DNA of 64,000 nt from Chryseobacterium oryctis (lineage in GTDB: Bacteria > Bacteroidota > Bacteroidia > Flavobacteriales > Weeksellaceae): the NCBI RefSeq assembly GCF_025971925.1, contig NZ_JAPDHV010000001.1, positions 372,001-436,000 of the forward strand, written 5' to 3'. Position 1 is the stretch's first letter. Every line of letters begins with the position of its first letter. The notes below the pieces were generated by a model. It worked only from the letters and a program-made list of their open reading frames with translations, made no database searches and was not told the DNA's origin. Below, one piece after another: positions 25,069 through 34,091 of this stretch. Both the position numbers and the translations under genes were made by a program.

Positions 25069-25311
25069 ATGTCAAGAATTTGCCAAATAACAGGAAAGCG
25101 TGCAATGGTTGGTAACAACGTTTCTCACGCTAATAACAAAACGAAGCGTCGTTTTGAAATTAACTTATTAGAGAAGAAGTTTTACCTTCCAGAGCAAGAT
25201 AAGCACGTAACACTGAAAGTATCAGCTCATGGATTGAGAGTGATTAACAAGATTGGAATCGAGGAAGCTATTGAAAGAGCTACTAGAAACGGATTGATTA
25301 AAAAGAATTAA
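25069..25311 (+). CDS. rpmB: 50S ribosomal protein L28
   Basis: This 80-residue protein matches L28: [20 protein letters not shown] at the start, then [15 protein letters not shown] and the C-terminal [20 protein letters not shown]. It has a single Cys, so it is of the zinc-free type. It is followed after six bases by rpmG and then a DUF4295 gene, the usual order in Bacteroidota. Confidence 0.97.
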   Translation: MSRICQITGKRAMVGNNVSHANNKTKRRFEINLLEKKFYLPEQDKHVTLKVSAHGLRVINKIGIEEAIERATRNGLIKKN

Positions 25312-25317
25312 TAAATC

Positions 25318-25500
25318 ATGGCAAAAAAGGGAAACAGAGTTCAAGTAATCCTTGAATGTACAGAGCACAAAGAGAGCGGTATGCCAGGAATGTCTAGATA
25401 CATTTCTACAAAAAATAAAAAGAACACAACTGAGAGATTGGAATTGAAAAAATACAATCCTGTTCTTAAGAAATATACTGTTCACAAAGAAATCAAGTAA
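25318..25500 (+). CDS. rpmG: 50S ribosomal protein L33
   Basis: This 60-residue L33 has [17 protein letters not shown] and the C-terminal [20 protein letters not shown]. Only one Cys is present, so the zinc-ribbon form is absent and this is the zinc-independent type. It lies between rpmB (six-base gap) and the DUF4295 gene (21-base gap). Confidence 0.97.
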   Translation: MAKKGNRVQVILECTEHKESGMPGMSRYISTKNKKNTTERLELKKYNPVLKKYTVHKEIK

Positions 25501-25521
25501 TTTATTAAATTATAATTTACC

Positions 25522-25671
25522 ATGGCAAAGAAAGTAGTAGCAACCCTACAAACCGGGTCTAAAAAAATGACTAAAGTTGTGAAAATGGTGAAGTCTCCTA
25601 AATCGGGTGCTTACGTTTTCGAAGAAAAAGTAATGAATGCAGACGAAGTTGACGGTTATTTGAAAAAATAA
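25522..25671 (+). CDS. DUF4295 small basic protein
   Basis: A 49-residue basic protein starting MAKKVVATLQTGSKKMTKVV and ending DEVDGYLKK. It matches the DUF4295 family that in Bacteroidota is nearly always encoded directly after rpmB and rpmG. The conserved linkage and basic composition suggest a ribosome-associated protein of this phylum. It ends just before the terminator at 25693. Confidence 0.92.
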   Translation: MAKKVVATLQTGSKKMTKVVKMVKSPKSGAYVFEEKVMNADEVDGYLKK

Positions 25672-25692
25672 TCTACACTTTATTTACAATAT

Positions 25693-25724
25693 AAAAAACT
25701 ACTCAGCTTTTGGGTAGTTTTTTT
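25693..25724 (+). terminator. Terminator of the rpmB operon
   Basis: Arms AAAAAACTAC and GTAGTTTTTT around a short loop, with a T-run to 25724. The -7 box of ftsY begins three bases later. Confidence 0.8.
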
Positions 25725-25726
25725 GT

Positions 25727-25734
25727 TATCTTTG
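25727..25734 (+). promoter_or_regulatory. -7 element of ftsY
   Basis: TATCTTTG, 41 bases before the ATG at 25776, directly downstream of the rpmB terminator. Confidence 0.45.
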
Positions 25735-25775
25735 TTGTATACAGAGATAATTCAACATCTTATATTATAAAATCT

Positions 25776-26729
25776 ATGAGTTGGTTTAAAAATATTTTCA
25801 AGAAAGAAGAAAAAGAAACCCTAGACAAAGGATTGGAAAAATCCAGTCAAGGCTTTTTCGAAAAAATGACAAAAGCCGTAGTCGGCAAAAGCAAAGTAGA
25901 TGATGAAGTGCTTGACGATTTGGAAGAGATACTAATTGCATCCGATGTAGGCGCATCTACAACCATCAAGATCATAGAAAGAATTGAAGAACGTGTTGCA
26001 AGAGATAAATATGTCGGAGTAAATGAGCTTGATAAAATTCTTCGTGAAGAAATTTCGGGGCTTCTTCTTGAAAATCCTCACGCCGGAACAGGAAATATAG
26101 ATACTTCAAAAAAACCATACGTAATAATGGTAGTTGGAGTAAACGGTGTTGGAAAAACTACAACCATTGGAAAACTCGCTCACCAATTTAAATCCGAAGG
26201 CAAAAAAGTTGTTTTAGGAGCTGCAGATACATTCAGAGCCGCTGCTGTTGATCAATTAACAATATGGAGCGAGAGAGTTGATGTTCCTATCGTAAAACAA
26301 GGAATGGGTTCGGATCCAGCGTCTGTTGCTTTTGACACCGTACAAAGTGCTGTCGCACAAAATGCAGATGTTGTAATTATTGATACAGCAGGAAGACTTC
26401 ACAATAAGATTAATTTGATGAATGAGCTTTCTAAAATTAAAAGAGTAATGCAGAAAGTAATCCCTGATGCACCTCATGAAATCTTATTGGTTCTAGATGG
26501 TTCTACCGGTCAAAATGCTTTTGAACAGGCAAAACAATTCACAGCAGCAACAGAAGTAAATGCTTTAGCAGTAACAAAACTTGATGGTACAGCCAAAGGA
26601 GGTGTTGTAATTGGTATATCAGACCAATTTCAAATTCCTGTAAAATATATAGGTGTTGGTGAGAAGATGCAGGATTTACAATTATTTAATGGTACAGAAT
26701 TTGTGGATTCTTTTTTTAAGAAAAGATGA
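25776..26729 (+). CDS. ftsY: Signal recognition particle receptor FtsY
   Basis: A 317-residue SRP-type GTPase that docks ribosome-SRP complexes at the inner membrane. The start MSWFKNIFKKEEK (amphipathic, membrane-binding) is chosen; the open frame continues 22 codons upstream through the promoter and terminator and is not coding there. GTPase motifs: G1 GVNGVGKTTTIGKLAH, G2/G3 ADTFRAAAVDQL and IIDTAGRLHNK, G4 VTKLDGTAKGG. The short A domain is normal for Bacteroidota. Confidence 0.97.
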   Translation: MSWFKNIFKKEEKETLDKGLEKSSQGFFEKMTKAVVGKSKVDDEVLDDLEEILIASDVGASTTIKIIERIEERVARDKYVGVNELDKILREEISGLLLENPHAGTGNIDTSKKPYVIMVVGVNGVGKTTTIGKLAHQFKSEGKKVVLGAADTFRAAAVDQLTIWSERVDVPIVKQGMGSDPASVAFDTVQSAVAQNADVVIIDTAGRLHNKINLMNELSKIKRVMQKVIPDAPHEILLVLDGSTGQNAFEQAKQFTAATEVNALAVTKLDGTAKGGVVIGISDQFQIPVKYIGVGEKMQDLQLFNGTEFVDSFFKKR

Positions 26730-26799
26730 TTTATATCATGTTTTTCATTAAATTAGTAAAAACAATTCATTAAATATTAACAATTTAAAAAATGCAACT

Positions 26800-27054
26800 A
26801 TGGGATTTATAACATGGATTATATTCGGTCTTATTGCCGGAGCAATCGCTAAACTTATTATGCCGGGAACACAAGGCGGCGGATGGTTAATGACTATTAT
26901 TTTAGGTATTGTTGGAGCTTTCGTAGGAGGCTTTATAGGCAGCTTTTTGGGATGGGGAACTACAGATAGTTTCGATTTTAGAAGTATGTTATTAGCAGTC
27001 GGAGGAGCGTTAATCGTTCTTTGGATCTACGGAATGGTTACTAAGAAAGGCTAA
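26800..27054 (+). CDS. GlsB/YeaQ/YmgE family membrane protein
   Basis: This 84-residue protein has three hydrophobic segments rich in Gly and the family motif FGLIAGAIAKLIMPGTQGGGW, followed by GFIGSFLGWG. Members are small inner-membrane proteins, often stress-induced, and were once called transglycosylase-associated; the mechanism is unknown. It stands alone between ftsY and a strong shared terminator. Confidence 0.92.
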   Translation: MGFITWIIFGLIAGAIAKLIMPGTQGGGWLMTIILGIVGAFVGGFIGSFLGWGTTDSFDFRSMLLAVGGALIVLWIYGMVTKKG

Positions 27055-27082
27055 AATAACTTAACCTTTAATTGAAAAAATA

Positions 27083-27116
27083 AAACGCCGGATTTGAAAT
27101 TTCAAATCCGGCGTTT
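27083..27116. terminator. Bidirectional terminator
   Basis: A perfect 34-base palindrome (17-base arms beginning AAACGCCGGATTTG) with A-rich and T-rich flanks lies between the convergent GlsB-like and sppA genes. Confidence 0.85.
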
Positions 27117-27137
27117 CTTGTACAATATATAATTTAG

Positions 27138-28892
27138 TTAGTCTATTTTTATCTGATAAGGCATTTCCATTTTCACTTCAGATTTCAGTTTTTCATTAGT
27201 AATCTGTTGTAAAATTTCATAATTAGCTTTACCTATTTTATTTTTAATTATTCTTGCTGAAATATTATCTTCATCTAAATTGCTGAATATTTGTTCAAAA
27301 GCAGACATTCTTTTAGGGTAAGAAGACACCTTGTAAGATTTTAACCCCGCTTTTTCCGCCGCATACTTTACAGCATCATTCAAAGTACCCAACTCATCCA
27401 CCAAACCGATTTGCTTAGCTCTTACACCGCTCCATACTCTTCCACCTCCAACTTCATCAATCTGTTCAAAAGTTTTCTTTCTATTTTGCGTTACAAAATG
27501 TACAAATCTTTTATAAGTACCTTCTACACTTCTTGTAATCTGAGTCACTCCATAAGGTGTAATTCCGTTTAAACTTGAATAATAAGCAGAATTAGCATTA
27601 GTTGCTACAATATCAGAACGAACTCCATTTTTATTAGCTATATCTTTGAAATAAGGCATCACACCAAAAACCCCGATAGAACCCGTAAGTGTATTAGGCT
27701 CAGAATAAATCTTATCAGCAGCCATTGCAATATAATATCCTCCTGACGCAGCATAATCACCAAATGAAATTACCAACGGTTTTTTCTTTTTCAGTTTTTG
27801 AAGTTCAAATAAAATTTCGTCTGAAGCATTTGCACTTCCTCCAGGAGAGTTAATCCTTAAAACAACAGCCTTCACCTTATCATTATCCTGTAAATCTTTA
27901 ATATACTTAACATATTTTTCAGAAAAAATATCATTATACTTATCTCCATTATTTATAGAACCTGAGGCATATAATATAGCCACTTTATCTCCTGACTTTT
28001 CATCACTAGAGAAAGATTTGATATAATTGGAAAGAGAAATTTTGTTTAATTTATCTTTTTCTTTAAGAGCTAATTTTGTCCTTAGCAATTCATCATACTC
28101 ACTTTTCTGAGCCAGTTTATCTACAAGCTTATATTTCAAACTCTGATCCGGAATCATTCCATATAAACTATCAACCACAACTCTGAACTGAGCTGTATCG
28201 ATTTTTCTAGACATAGCCATTTTTGATGATGTATTTTTCCAAATATCATTCAGTAAAGTACTTAATTGTTCTTTATTTTCTGGAGAAATATCATTTCTTA
28301 GGAAAGGCTCAACAGCAGATTTGAATTTTCCATGACGAATAACCTGAATTCCTATACCGTATTTCTCTGCAAAATCTTTGAAAAAAGTCACTTCTGTAGC
28401 CAGACCTTTTAAATCAATCATTCCGGCAGGATGAAGGAAATATTTTTCAGCAACAGTTCCCAAATAATAAGAACCTTGAGAAACACCATTACCATATGCA
28501 TAAACAAATTTCCCGCTTTTCTTAAAATCTTCTATTGCACTTCTAATATCATCAATTTGGGTAAGCCCTGCATTAATATTATCTGCTTCAATACTTATAC
28601 CTTTAATATTATCATCAGTTTTTGCCTTATTAATAGCCTCAAGAACATCGTAAACCAAAACATTTTTATTCTGATTTCCAATATTGAACAATTCATTTTC
28701 CTCTTCTGTCGGGCTATCAATAATATTTGTATTCAAATTAATCGTTAATACAGAATTCTTTTTCACAGAAACAGATTTATCATTCCCCATTGAGCTAAAG
28801 ACAAGCAACATAATGAAAAAGATGAAAAATACAGCACACAATATCACAATTGCAACTATATTTGCCAATACATTTTTAAAGAAACTTTTCAT
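27138..28892 (-). CDS. sppA: Signal peptide peptidase SppA, 67-kDa type
   Basis: A membrane-anchored serine peptidase (584 residues from the ATG at 28892; an ATG at 28904 would add four). It degrades cleaved signal peptides. The N-terminal transmembrane helix covers about residues 8-32. The two-domain form shows the catalytic-type Lys in RHGKFKSAVEPF and Ser in GDYAASGGYYIAMAADKI, plus RINSPGGSANASDEI, as in the long E. coli-type enzyme. It is divergent from folK, with only 20 bases between the chosen starts. Confidence 0.94.
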   Translation of the reverse strand: MKSFFKNVLANIVAIVILCAVFFIFFIMLLVFSSMGNDKSVSVKKNSVLTINLNTNIIDSPTEEENELFNIGNQNKNVLVYDVLEAINKAKTDDNIKGISIEADNINAGLTQIDDIRSAIEDFKKSGKFVYAYGNGVSQGSYYLGTVAEKYFLHPAGMIDLKGLATEVTFFKDFAEKYGIGIQVIRHGKFKSAVEPFLRNDISPENKEQLSTLLNDIWKNTSSKMAMSRKIDTAQFRVVVDSLYGMIPDQSLKYKLVDKLAQKSEYDELLRTKLALKEKDKLNKISLSNYIKSFSSDEKSGDKVAILYASGSINNGDKYNDIFSEKYVKYIKDLQDNDKVKAVVLRINSPGGSANASDEILFELQKLKKKKPLVISFGDYAASGGYYIAMAADKIYSEPNTLTGSIGVFGVMPYFKDIANKNGVRSDIVATNANSAYYSSLNGITPYGVTQITRSVEGTYKRFVHFVTQNRKKTFEQIDEVGGGRVWSGVRAKQIGLVDELGTLNDAVKYAAEKAGLKSYKVSSYPKRMSAFEQIFSNLDEDNISARIIKNKIGKANYEILQQITNEKLKSEVKMEMPYQIKID

Positions 28893-28912
28893 AAAATCAA
28901 TCATTTTCTAAT

Positions 28913-29326
28913 ATGTCGCAACATAAAGTCATTTTGTTACTTGGAAGTAATATTGGTGATACAAAAAAAAATTTAGAAACAGCCCTAGACACAATAAGAA
29001 AAAGTGGAATTGAAATATTAAAATTAAGTGAATTTTTAATATCACAACCTGTAGAATTTGTCAGTTCCAATATTTTTTGTAATATTGCATCAATAATATC
29101 TACAAGTCTTTCACCTATTCAACTACTTGATTTTGTTAAAAGTATTGAATTTGAAATGGGGAGAATTAATGATTCAAAAGCTATTGGAGGGTACACAGAT
29201 CGAGTAATAGACATTGATATCATTAAATATGATGAATTAAATTTCACATCTGAAAGATTGGAAATACCTCATAAGAAACATCTATTTGAAAGAGAGTTTT
29301 CTAGAGTATTATTAAAAGATTTATAA
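28913..29326 (+). CDS. folK: 2-amino-4-hydroxy-6-hydroxymethyldihydropteridine pyrophosphokinase
   Basis: This 137-residue HPPK transfers pyrophosphate from ATP to the pterin in folate synthesis. Motifs: LLLGSNIGDTKKNLETAL, the pterin-binding SQPVEF, the ATP/Mg-binding DRVIDIDIIKYD, and LEIPHKKHLFEREFSRVLL. It is slightly short compared with E. coli (159), normal for Bacteroidota. Divergent from sppA. Confidence 0.93.
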   Translation: MSQHKVILLLGSNIGDTKKNLETALDTIRKSGIEILKLSEFLISQPVEFVSSNIFCNIASIISTSLSPIQLLDFVKSIEFEMGRINDSKAIGGYTDRVIDIDIIKYDELNFTSERLEIPHKKHLFEREFSRVLLKDL

Positions 29327-29347
29327 ATAAAACATAAAACATATTGT

Positions 29348-30457
29348 ATGAAATTAGGTTTATTATTATTGGCCGCCCTTCCTATTGCTACTTATGCACA
29401 GGATAGTATTGCAGTTAGTTCTACAAATGAATATCCCAATACATTTTCTTCAGGTTCTGCCAATGTTCAACCTTTCAACAACAAATCGAGAAGATTCAAT
29501 GATTGGTCTATCTCAGTTGGTGGTGGTGCAGCATTTATGGTACACTCTGATCTTAAATCTATTTATGACAAAAAAGTAAATTGGGGATACAATACTTATG
29601 TAAGTATTGATAAGCAAATCACTCACACTTTTGGATTAAGTCTTATCTATCAGAGAGGTGAAACCACTCAAAAAGCACAACTACCAGGTGTTGCAGGAGA
29701 GCTTGGAGGTATTGGAACTGCAAAAACTAAGTATAACCAAATTGCATTGTTAGGGGATATCAATTTCTCGAACTTGTTGAGAAGAGTTGATAATCATTCT
29801 CCTTACAGATGGGCTCTACATGGTTATGCTGGGATTGGGTTATTGGGTTATGATACATCCCTGTATGACAACAACGAATACAGATATAGTGATGTACCTA
29901 AGAGAGTTCCTTTATTTATTGAGCAAAAAATTGATATAAACTCAATTTATTATCAACTTGGTTTAGGCTTAAAATATAAAGTTTCAAAACTTATTGATAT
30001 TGAAGCAAGAACAATGTATGTCATCAGTGGTGATGATGAGTTCGATGGAGGTGGATGGGCTGGTCCAAGAGACTATGACCCGAATACGGTATCAAAATAC
30101 AACATGCTAAACAAGAGACGTTCAGATAATATGTGGACTGTTAACCTTGGTGTTTCATTCAAATTGGGTAAACATATGTCTCATTTAGCTTGGCATGACC
30201 CTCTACAAGAAGCATATTACAGAACTAATGTTTTAGAAAATGCTACTACAGATCTTGTAGTTTGTGAAAAAGGAGATAATGATAACGATGGAGTTTGTGA
30301 CGATTGGGACAGACAGCTTGATACTCCTGCTGGTGCAAGAGTTGATGGTTCTGGTGTCGCTTTAGATATGGATCTTGATGGCGTTATCGATTTATATGAC
30401 AAATGCGTTACAGTTCCAGGTCCTGTTGAAAATAACGGCTGCCCAACGAACAAGTAA
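29348..30457 (+). CDS. OmpA-like beta-barrel protein lacking the OmpA C-domain
   Basis: A 369-residue outer-membrane protein with a signal peptide (LPIATYAQ), an eight-strand-type barrel (about 30-285) and calcium-binding thrombospondin type-3-like repeats (DNDNDGVCDDWD, DMDLDGVIDLYD). It ends ENNGCPTNK, exactly where the next gene's product continues into the OmpA domain. It shares long identical stretches with that neighbour (FSSGSANV, NKSRRFNDWSIS, ILGDINFSNLLRRVDNHSP type), so the pair is a tandem duplication. Without the peptidoglycan-binding domain it cannot tether the envelope in the normal OmpA way. Confidence 0.88.
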   Translation: MKLGLLLLAALPIATYAQDSIAVSSTNEYPNTFSSGSANVQPFNNKSRRFNDWSISVGGGAAFMVHSDLKSIYDKKVNWGYNTYVSIDKQITHTFGLSLIYQRGETTQKAQLPGVAGELGGIGTAKTKYNQIALLGDINFSNLLRRVDNHSPYRWALHGYAGIGLLGYDTSLYDNNEYRYSDVPKRVPLFIEQKIDINSIYYQLGLGLKYKVSKLIDIEARTMYVISGDDEFDGGGWAGPRDYDPNTVSKYNMLNKRRSDNMWTVNLGVSFKLGKHMSHLAWHDPLQEAYYRTNVLENATTDLVVCEKGDNDNDGVCDDWDRQLDTPAGARVDGSGVALDMDLDGVIDLYDKCVTVPGPVENNGCPTNK

Positions 30458-30533
30458 AAAAGGATTTTAAAATAAATAAATTTTTATTTTAATAAAAAAA
30501 GAAATCATTTAATTAACTAAATAAAAATACACT

Positions 30534-31985
30534 ATGAAATTAAGTTTAGCAATTGTTGCATTTGCATTAGCTGTACCAACAGTGAGCTTTGCACAAGACT
30601 CAACGGCAGTTTCTTCAAATGGAGAATATCCAAATACATTTTCTTCAGGGTCTGCTAATGTTTCCCCATTTACCAATAAATCTAAAAGATTTAATGATTG
30701 GTCGATTTCTGCAGGTGCTGGTGTACCATTAATGCAGTCTGCAGACTTAACGTCTATAAAAAATGGTAACGGTAAAAACCTTTTTGGTTATTCAGCTTAT
30801 ATAAGTATTGACAAAGCAATTACACATGCTTTTGGTTTAAAACTACAATACGACAGAGGTGAAACTAGACAAGGATGGTTTAATACTAAGGAATCTGTTC
30901 CAAACAACCTACCTTATCAGCAAGTAGGAGCTAGAACTCAATATGATGCAATCTCTATTTTAGGAGACATCAATTTCTCAAATTTGTTGAGAAGAGTTGA
31001 TAACCACTCTCCTTTCAGATGGGCATTACATGGTTATGCTGGTCTTGGTACTATTGCTTATAGAGCATATCAAAAAGATGCTGCTGGTCAAAGGTTAGCA
31101 ACTGAAGTAAAACCATTCAAATTAGGTTCAATGTTTGCTCAGGCGGGTACAGGTCTTAAATACAAAGTAAACAACAGAATTGATATTGAAGGTAGAGTAA
31201 TGTATGTAATGACTGGTGATGATGAATTCGATGGTGGAGGAGATAAATACAGTGCAATCAACCAACGTGAAGAGCAAGTTTCTGATAACTTCTTCAACGC
31301 AACTTTGGGTCTTACTTTAAAACTAGGAAAACACGAATCTCACTTAATGTGGCATGATCCTCTTCAGGAAATTTATTATAAGCTAGATGTTTTGGCTAAC
31401 AAAAACCAAGATATTGAAGTTTGTAAAAAAGGAGATGCTGACAATGATGGAGTTTGTGATGATTGGGATAGACAACTTGATACTCCTGCTGGTGCAAGAG
31501 TTGATGGTGCTGGTGTTGCTCTTGATACTGACTTAGACGGAGTAATTGATCTTCACGATAAGTGTGTAACTGTTCCTGGGCCTGTAGAAAACAACGGTTG
31601 TCCTACAACAGCTCCTGCTGGACCAATACAAGAGACTGAAAGAACTTTAGAAGGAATTGAATTTGATTTAAATTCTGATAGAATTTTACCTTCTAATACT
31701 CCTATCTTGAATAATGCTGTTAACTATATTAATTCTTCAAACGGATCATATACTGTAGTTGGAGCTACAGATACAAGAGGTAAAGATGCTTATAACCAAA
31801 AACTATCTGAAAGAAGAGCTAATAACGTTAAAGATTATTTAATCAAGAATGGTGCAGAATCAGGAAAACTTAACGCTATTGGTAGAGGTGAAAAAGACCT
31901 TAAATACCCAGAGTGTGAGCCTGCAACTAAATGTCCTGAATGGAAAAACAGAGCAAACAGAAGAGTTTACTTTGAAGCAAAATAA
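30534..31985 (+). CDS. OmpA family outer-membrane protein
   Basis: A 483-residue protein with signal peptide (TVSFAQ), an OmpA-type barrel (about 30-290), type-3 repeats (DADNDGVCDDWD, DTDLDGVIDLHD), and a C-terminal OmpA domain (about 360-483). The C-domain shows GIEFDLNSDRILPSN, VVGATDTRGKDAYNQKLSE and RRANNVKDYLIKNGA, with an NRRVYFE end. It should link the outer membrane to peptidoglycan. It is 76 bases downstream of its shorter paralogue and ends at a strong terminator. Confidence 0.94.
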   Translation: MKLSLAIVAFALAVPTVSFAQDSTAVSSNGEYPNTFSSGSANVSPFTNKSKRFNDWSISAGAGVPLMQSADLTSIKNGNGKNLFGYSAYISIDKAITHAFGLKLQYDRGETRQGWFNTKESVPNNLPYQQVGARTQYDAISILGDINFSNLLRRVDNHSPFRWALHGYAGLGTIAYRAYQKDAAGQRLATEVKPFKLGSMFAQAGTGLKYKVNNRIDIEGRVMYVMTGDDEFDGGGDKYSAINQREEQVSDNFFNATLGLTLKLGKHESHLMWHDPLQEIYYKLDVLANKNQDIEVCKKGDADNDGVCDDWDRQLDTPAGARVDGAGVALDTDLDGVIDLHDKCVTVPGPVENNGCPTTAPAGPIQETERTLEGIEFDLNSDRILPSNTPILNNAVNYINSSNGSYTVVGATDTRGKDAYNQKLSERRANNVKDYLIKNGAESGKLNAIGRGEKDLKYPECEPATKCPEWKNRANRRVYFEAK

Positions 31986-32007
31986 TTTACAATTATTAAA
32001 TTATATA

Positions 32008-32034
32008 AAAGTCACGCAATGCGTGACTTTTTTT
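32008..32034 (+). terminator. Terminator of the OmpA-like genes
   Basis: Perfect arms AAAGTCACGC / GCGTGACTTT around a three-base loop, followed by TTTT. Confidence 0.85.
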
Positions 32035-32062
32035 GTTGTGATAGTTTCCTTACTTTTACTCC

Positions 32063-33967
32063 ATGATTTCCCCAACTGATTTTCAAAAGCTAAAATATGA
32101 AACCCTAAAACATTTTTGGGGTTATGATAACTTTAGAGATTCTCAAGAAGAGATTATAGATTCCATAATTTATGGAAAAGACACTCTTGCTCTCTTGCCA
32201 ACCGGAGCGGGAAAGTCTCTTTGTTATCAACTTCCGGCACTTTTAAAAGAAGGAGTTTGCCTAGTCATTTCTCCGCTTTTAGCTTTAATGAAAGATCAAG
32301 TTAATCAATTAAAATATCATCAAATTGAAGCTGAATATCTATCTTCCGAATTGGATGATTTTGATGCTGAAGTTATTTATAACAGATGTAAAGATGGTAT
32401 TACAAAATTATTATATATCTCTCCTGAAAGACTAACAAACATACAGTTTTTGCAGCAAATACAGGAAATTCAGTTTTCTTTTATTGCAGTAGATGAAGCT
32501 CATTGCATTTCAGAATGGGGACAGGATTTTAGACCTAGTTATCAAAACATTAAAGATTTTAGAAGAAACAATCCCGAAATCCCTTGTCTTGCCTTAACGG
32601 CTACAGCTACACCTAAAGTTTTAGATGAAATTAAAACAAAATTAGAGCTTAAAAATCCTACTATTTTCCAAAGAAGTTTTAAAAGAGATAATATTAAAAT
32701 TTTTACAGAAGAAGTTTCCGATAAATACCAAAGAGTTCTTGATATTTTAAAATATGCTACTGATTCAGGTATTGTTTATGTTCGAACAAGAAAAGAAGCA
32801 GAACAATTAACAGAGTTTCTACATCAAAAACAATTAAAAAATGTAGACTTTTTTCATGCCGGATTAACTACTAAAGAAAAGAATACAAAGCAGAATATTT
32901 GGAAAAACAGCAACCAAAATGTTTTGATTTCGACCAATGCTTTTGGGATGGGAATCGATAAAGACAACGTCCGTTTTGTCATTCATTTCTCCCCATCTCC
33001 TTCTATCGAAAATTATTATCAGGAAATAGGAAGAGCCGGACGTGACGGTAAAAAAAGCTTTGCTTTCCTTCTTTGGAATAAGCAGGAGTTGTCAAATTTT
33101 GACCAAATTTTAAAAAACCAAACCCCTAATAAAGCTGAGTATTTAAAGGTTATATCTTACCTCTACTCTATTTTTCAGGTTGCAGAATTTGAATTACCCG
33201 AAAAAACATTCCAATTAAACCTTACAGGAATACAAAATTTCACAAATCTTTCCAAAGCAAAGATTAATAACATTTTGACTTTCCTGCATAATCAGGAAAT
33301 CATTTATTTCAATGATAATAAATCTTTATCATCTTTAGAACTGCTGATAAAAAGTGATGAAATAGATCAGCTTCCACAAAAAGATGCCTATTTTATCGAA
33401 CTATTATTAAGAACTATTTCAGGAATCACAACTCATAAAGTAATGTTCAGCGAACAACAAGTGAGTAATAAAATTGAAGTAAGTGTTCATTTGATTAAAG
33501 AAAGGCTAAAAGAACTTCAGCAAAAAGGATATCTTGAATATATTGATGGCGCTTTATCTAGTGTAAAATTCTTAAAACCAAGAGACGAAAGAGCCATCAA
33601 CAATGCTTATTGGAAACTTTTTGAGCATATCCAGAAAAATAAAATTCAAAAATGGGAAGAAATGAAGTTTTATATTGAAGACAACCAATATTGTAAAATG
33701 AAACTTATTCTTTCTTATTTTGGAGAAAAAGACACCAAAAACTGTGTGCAATGCACTGTTTGCGAAAGGAAAAAACAGTCAATTTTAGGCGGACAAAACA
33801 TTTCTTTACAAATCATTGATATTTTGTCTAAAAACCCGGCTACAATAGAAGAAATTTCGGTACAGCTTAGTTATCATCCAAAAGAAAATATTTTAGAAAA
33901 TTTGATTTATCTTTTAGATTCCGGAAAAGTGAAAATGCAAAATTTCCGAACGTATATGTTAGCATAA
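32063..33967 (+). CDS. recQ: ATP-dependent DNA helicase, RecQ family
   Basis: This 634-residue superfamily 2 helicase unwinds DNA in recombination repair. It shows the Q/N-terminal FWGYDNFRDSQEEII, Walker A LLPTGAGKSLCYQLPALL, DEAH with the RecQ loop (VDEAHCISEWGQDFRPSY), motif VI EIGRAGRDGK, and a zinc-binding Cys cluster (C..., NCVQCTVC). A winged-helix region follows, but no HRDC domain is evident. The start lies 28 bases after the OmpA terminator. Confidence 0.93.
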   Translation: MISPTDFQKLKYETLKHFWGYDNFRDSQEEIIDSIIYGKDTLALLPTGAGKSLCYQLPALLKEGVCLVISPLLALMKDQVNQLKYHQIEAEYLSSELDDFDAEVIYNRCKDGITKLLYISPERLTNIQFLQQIQEIQFSFIAVDEAHCISEWGQDFRPSYQNIKDFRRNNPEIPCLALTATATPKVLDEIKTKLELKNPTIFQRSFKRDNIKIFTEEVSDKYQRVLDILKYATDSGIVYVRTRKEAEQLTEFLHQKQLKNVDFFHAGLTTKEKNTKQNIWKNSNQNVLISTNAFGMGIDKDNVRFVIHFSPSPSIENYYQEIGRAGRDGKKSFAFLLWNKQELSNFDQILKNQTPNKAEYLKVISYLYSIFQVAEFELPEKTFQLNLTGIQNFTNLSKAKINNILTFLHNQEIIYFNDNKSLSSLELLIKSDEIDQLPQKDAYFIELLLRTISGITTHKVMFSEQQVSNKIEVSVHLIKERLKELQQKGYLEYIDGALSSVKFLKPRDERAINNAYWKLFEHIQKNKIQKWEEMKFYIEDNQYCKMKLILSYFGEKDTKNCVQCTVCERKKQSILGGQNISLQIIDILSKNPATIEEISVQLSYHPKENILENLIYLLDSGKVKMQNFRTYMLA

Positions 33968-34079
33968 TTATATTTCTTTTTTGACAAAAGGAGAAATTCT
34001 TTATTTTGATTCACTCTATTTTGATTCACAGACAAAATATCAATTCCAACATTTACTTTTTATATCCTTTAATAACACT

Positions 34080-34087
34080 TATCTTTG
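34080..34087 (+). promoter_or_regulatory. -7 element of fmt
   Basis: TATCTTTG, with TTTT at 34057-34060 in the -33 position (19-base spacer). Only four bases separate the box from the fmt ATG, implying a leaderless transcript. Confidence 0.45.
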
Positions 34088-34091
34088 CACT

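Noticed and set aside
28431..28748. 105-codon open frame opposite sppA
   Set aside because: Antisense shadow, composition Ile/Asn-rich, inside a conserved sppA coding region.
33981..34091. N-terminal extension of fmt by 37 codons
   Set aside because: The extension crosses the -7 box and precedes the conserved VFLGTPEFA start; the ATG at 34092 is preferred.
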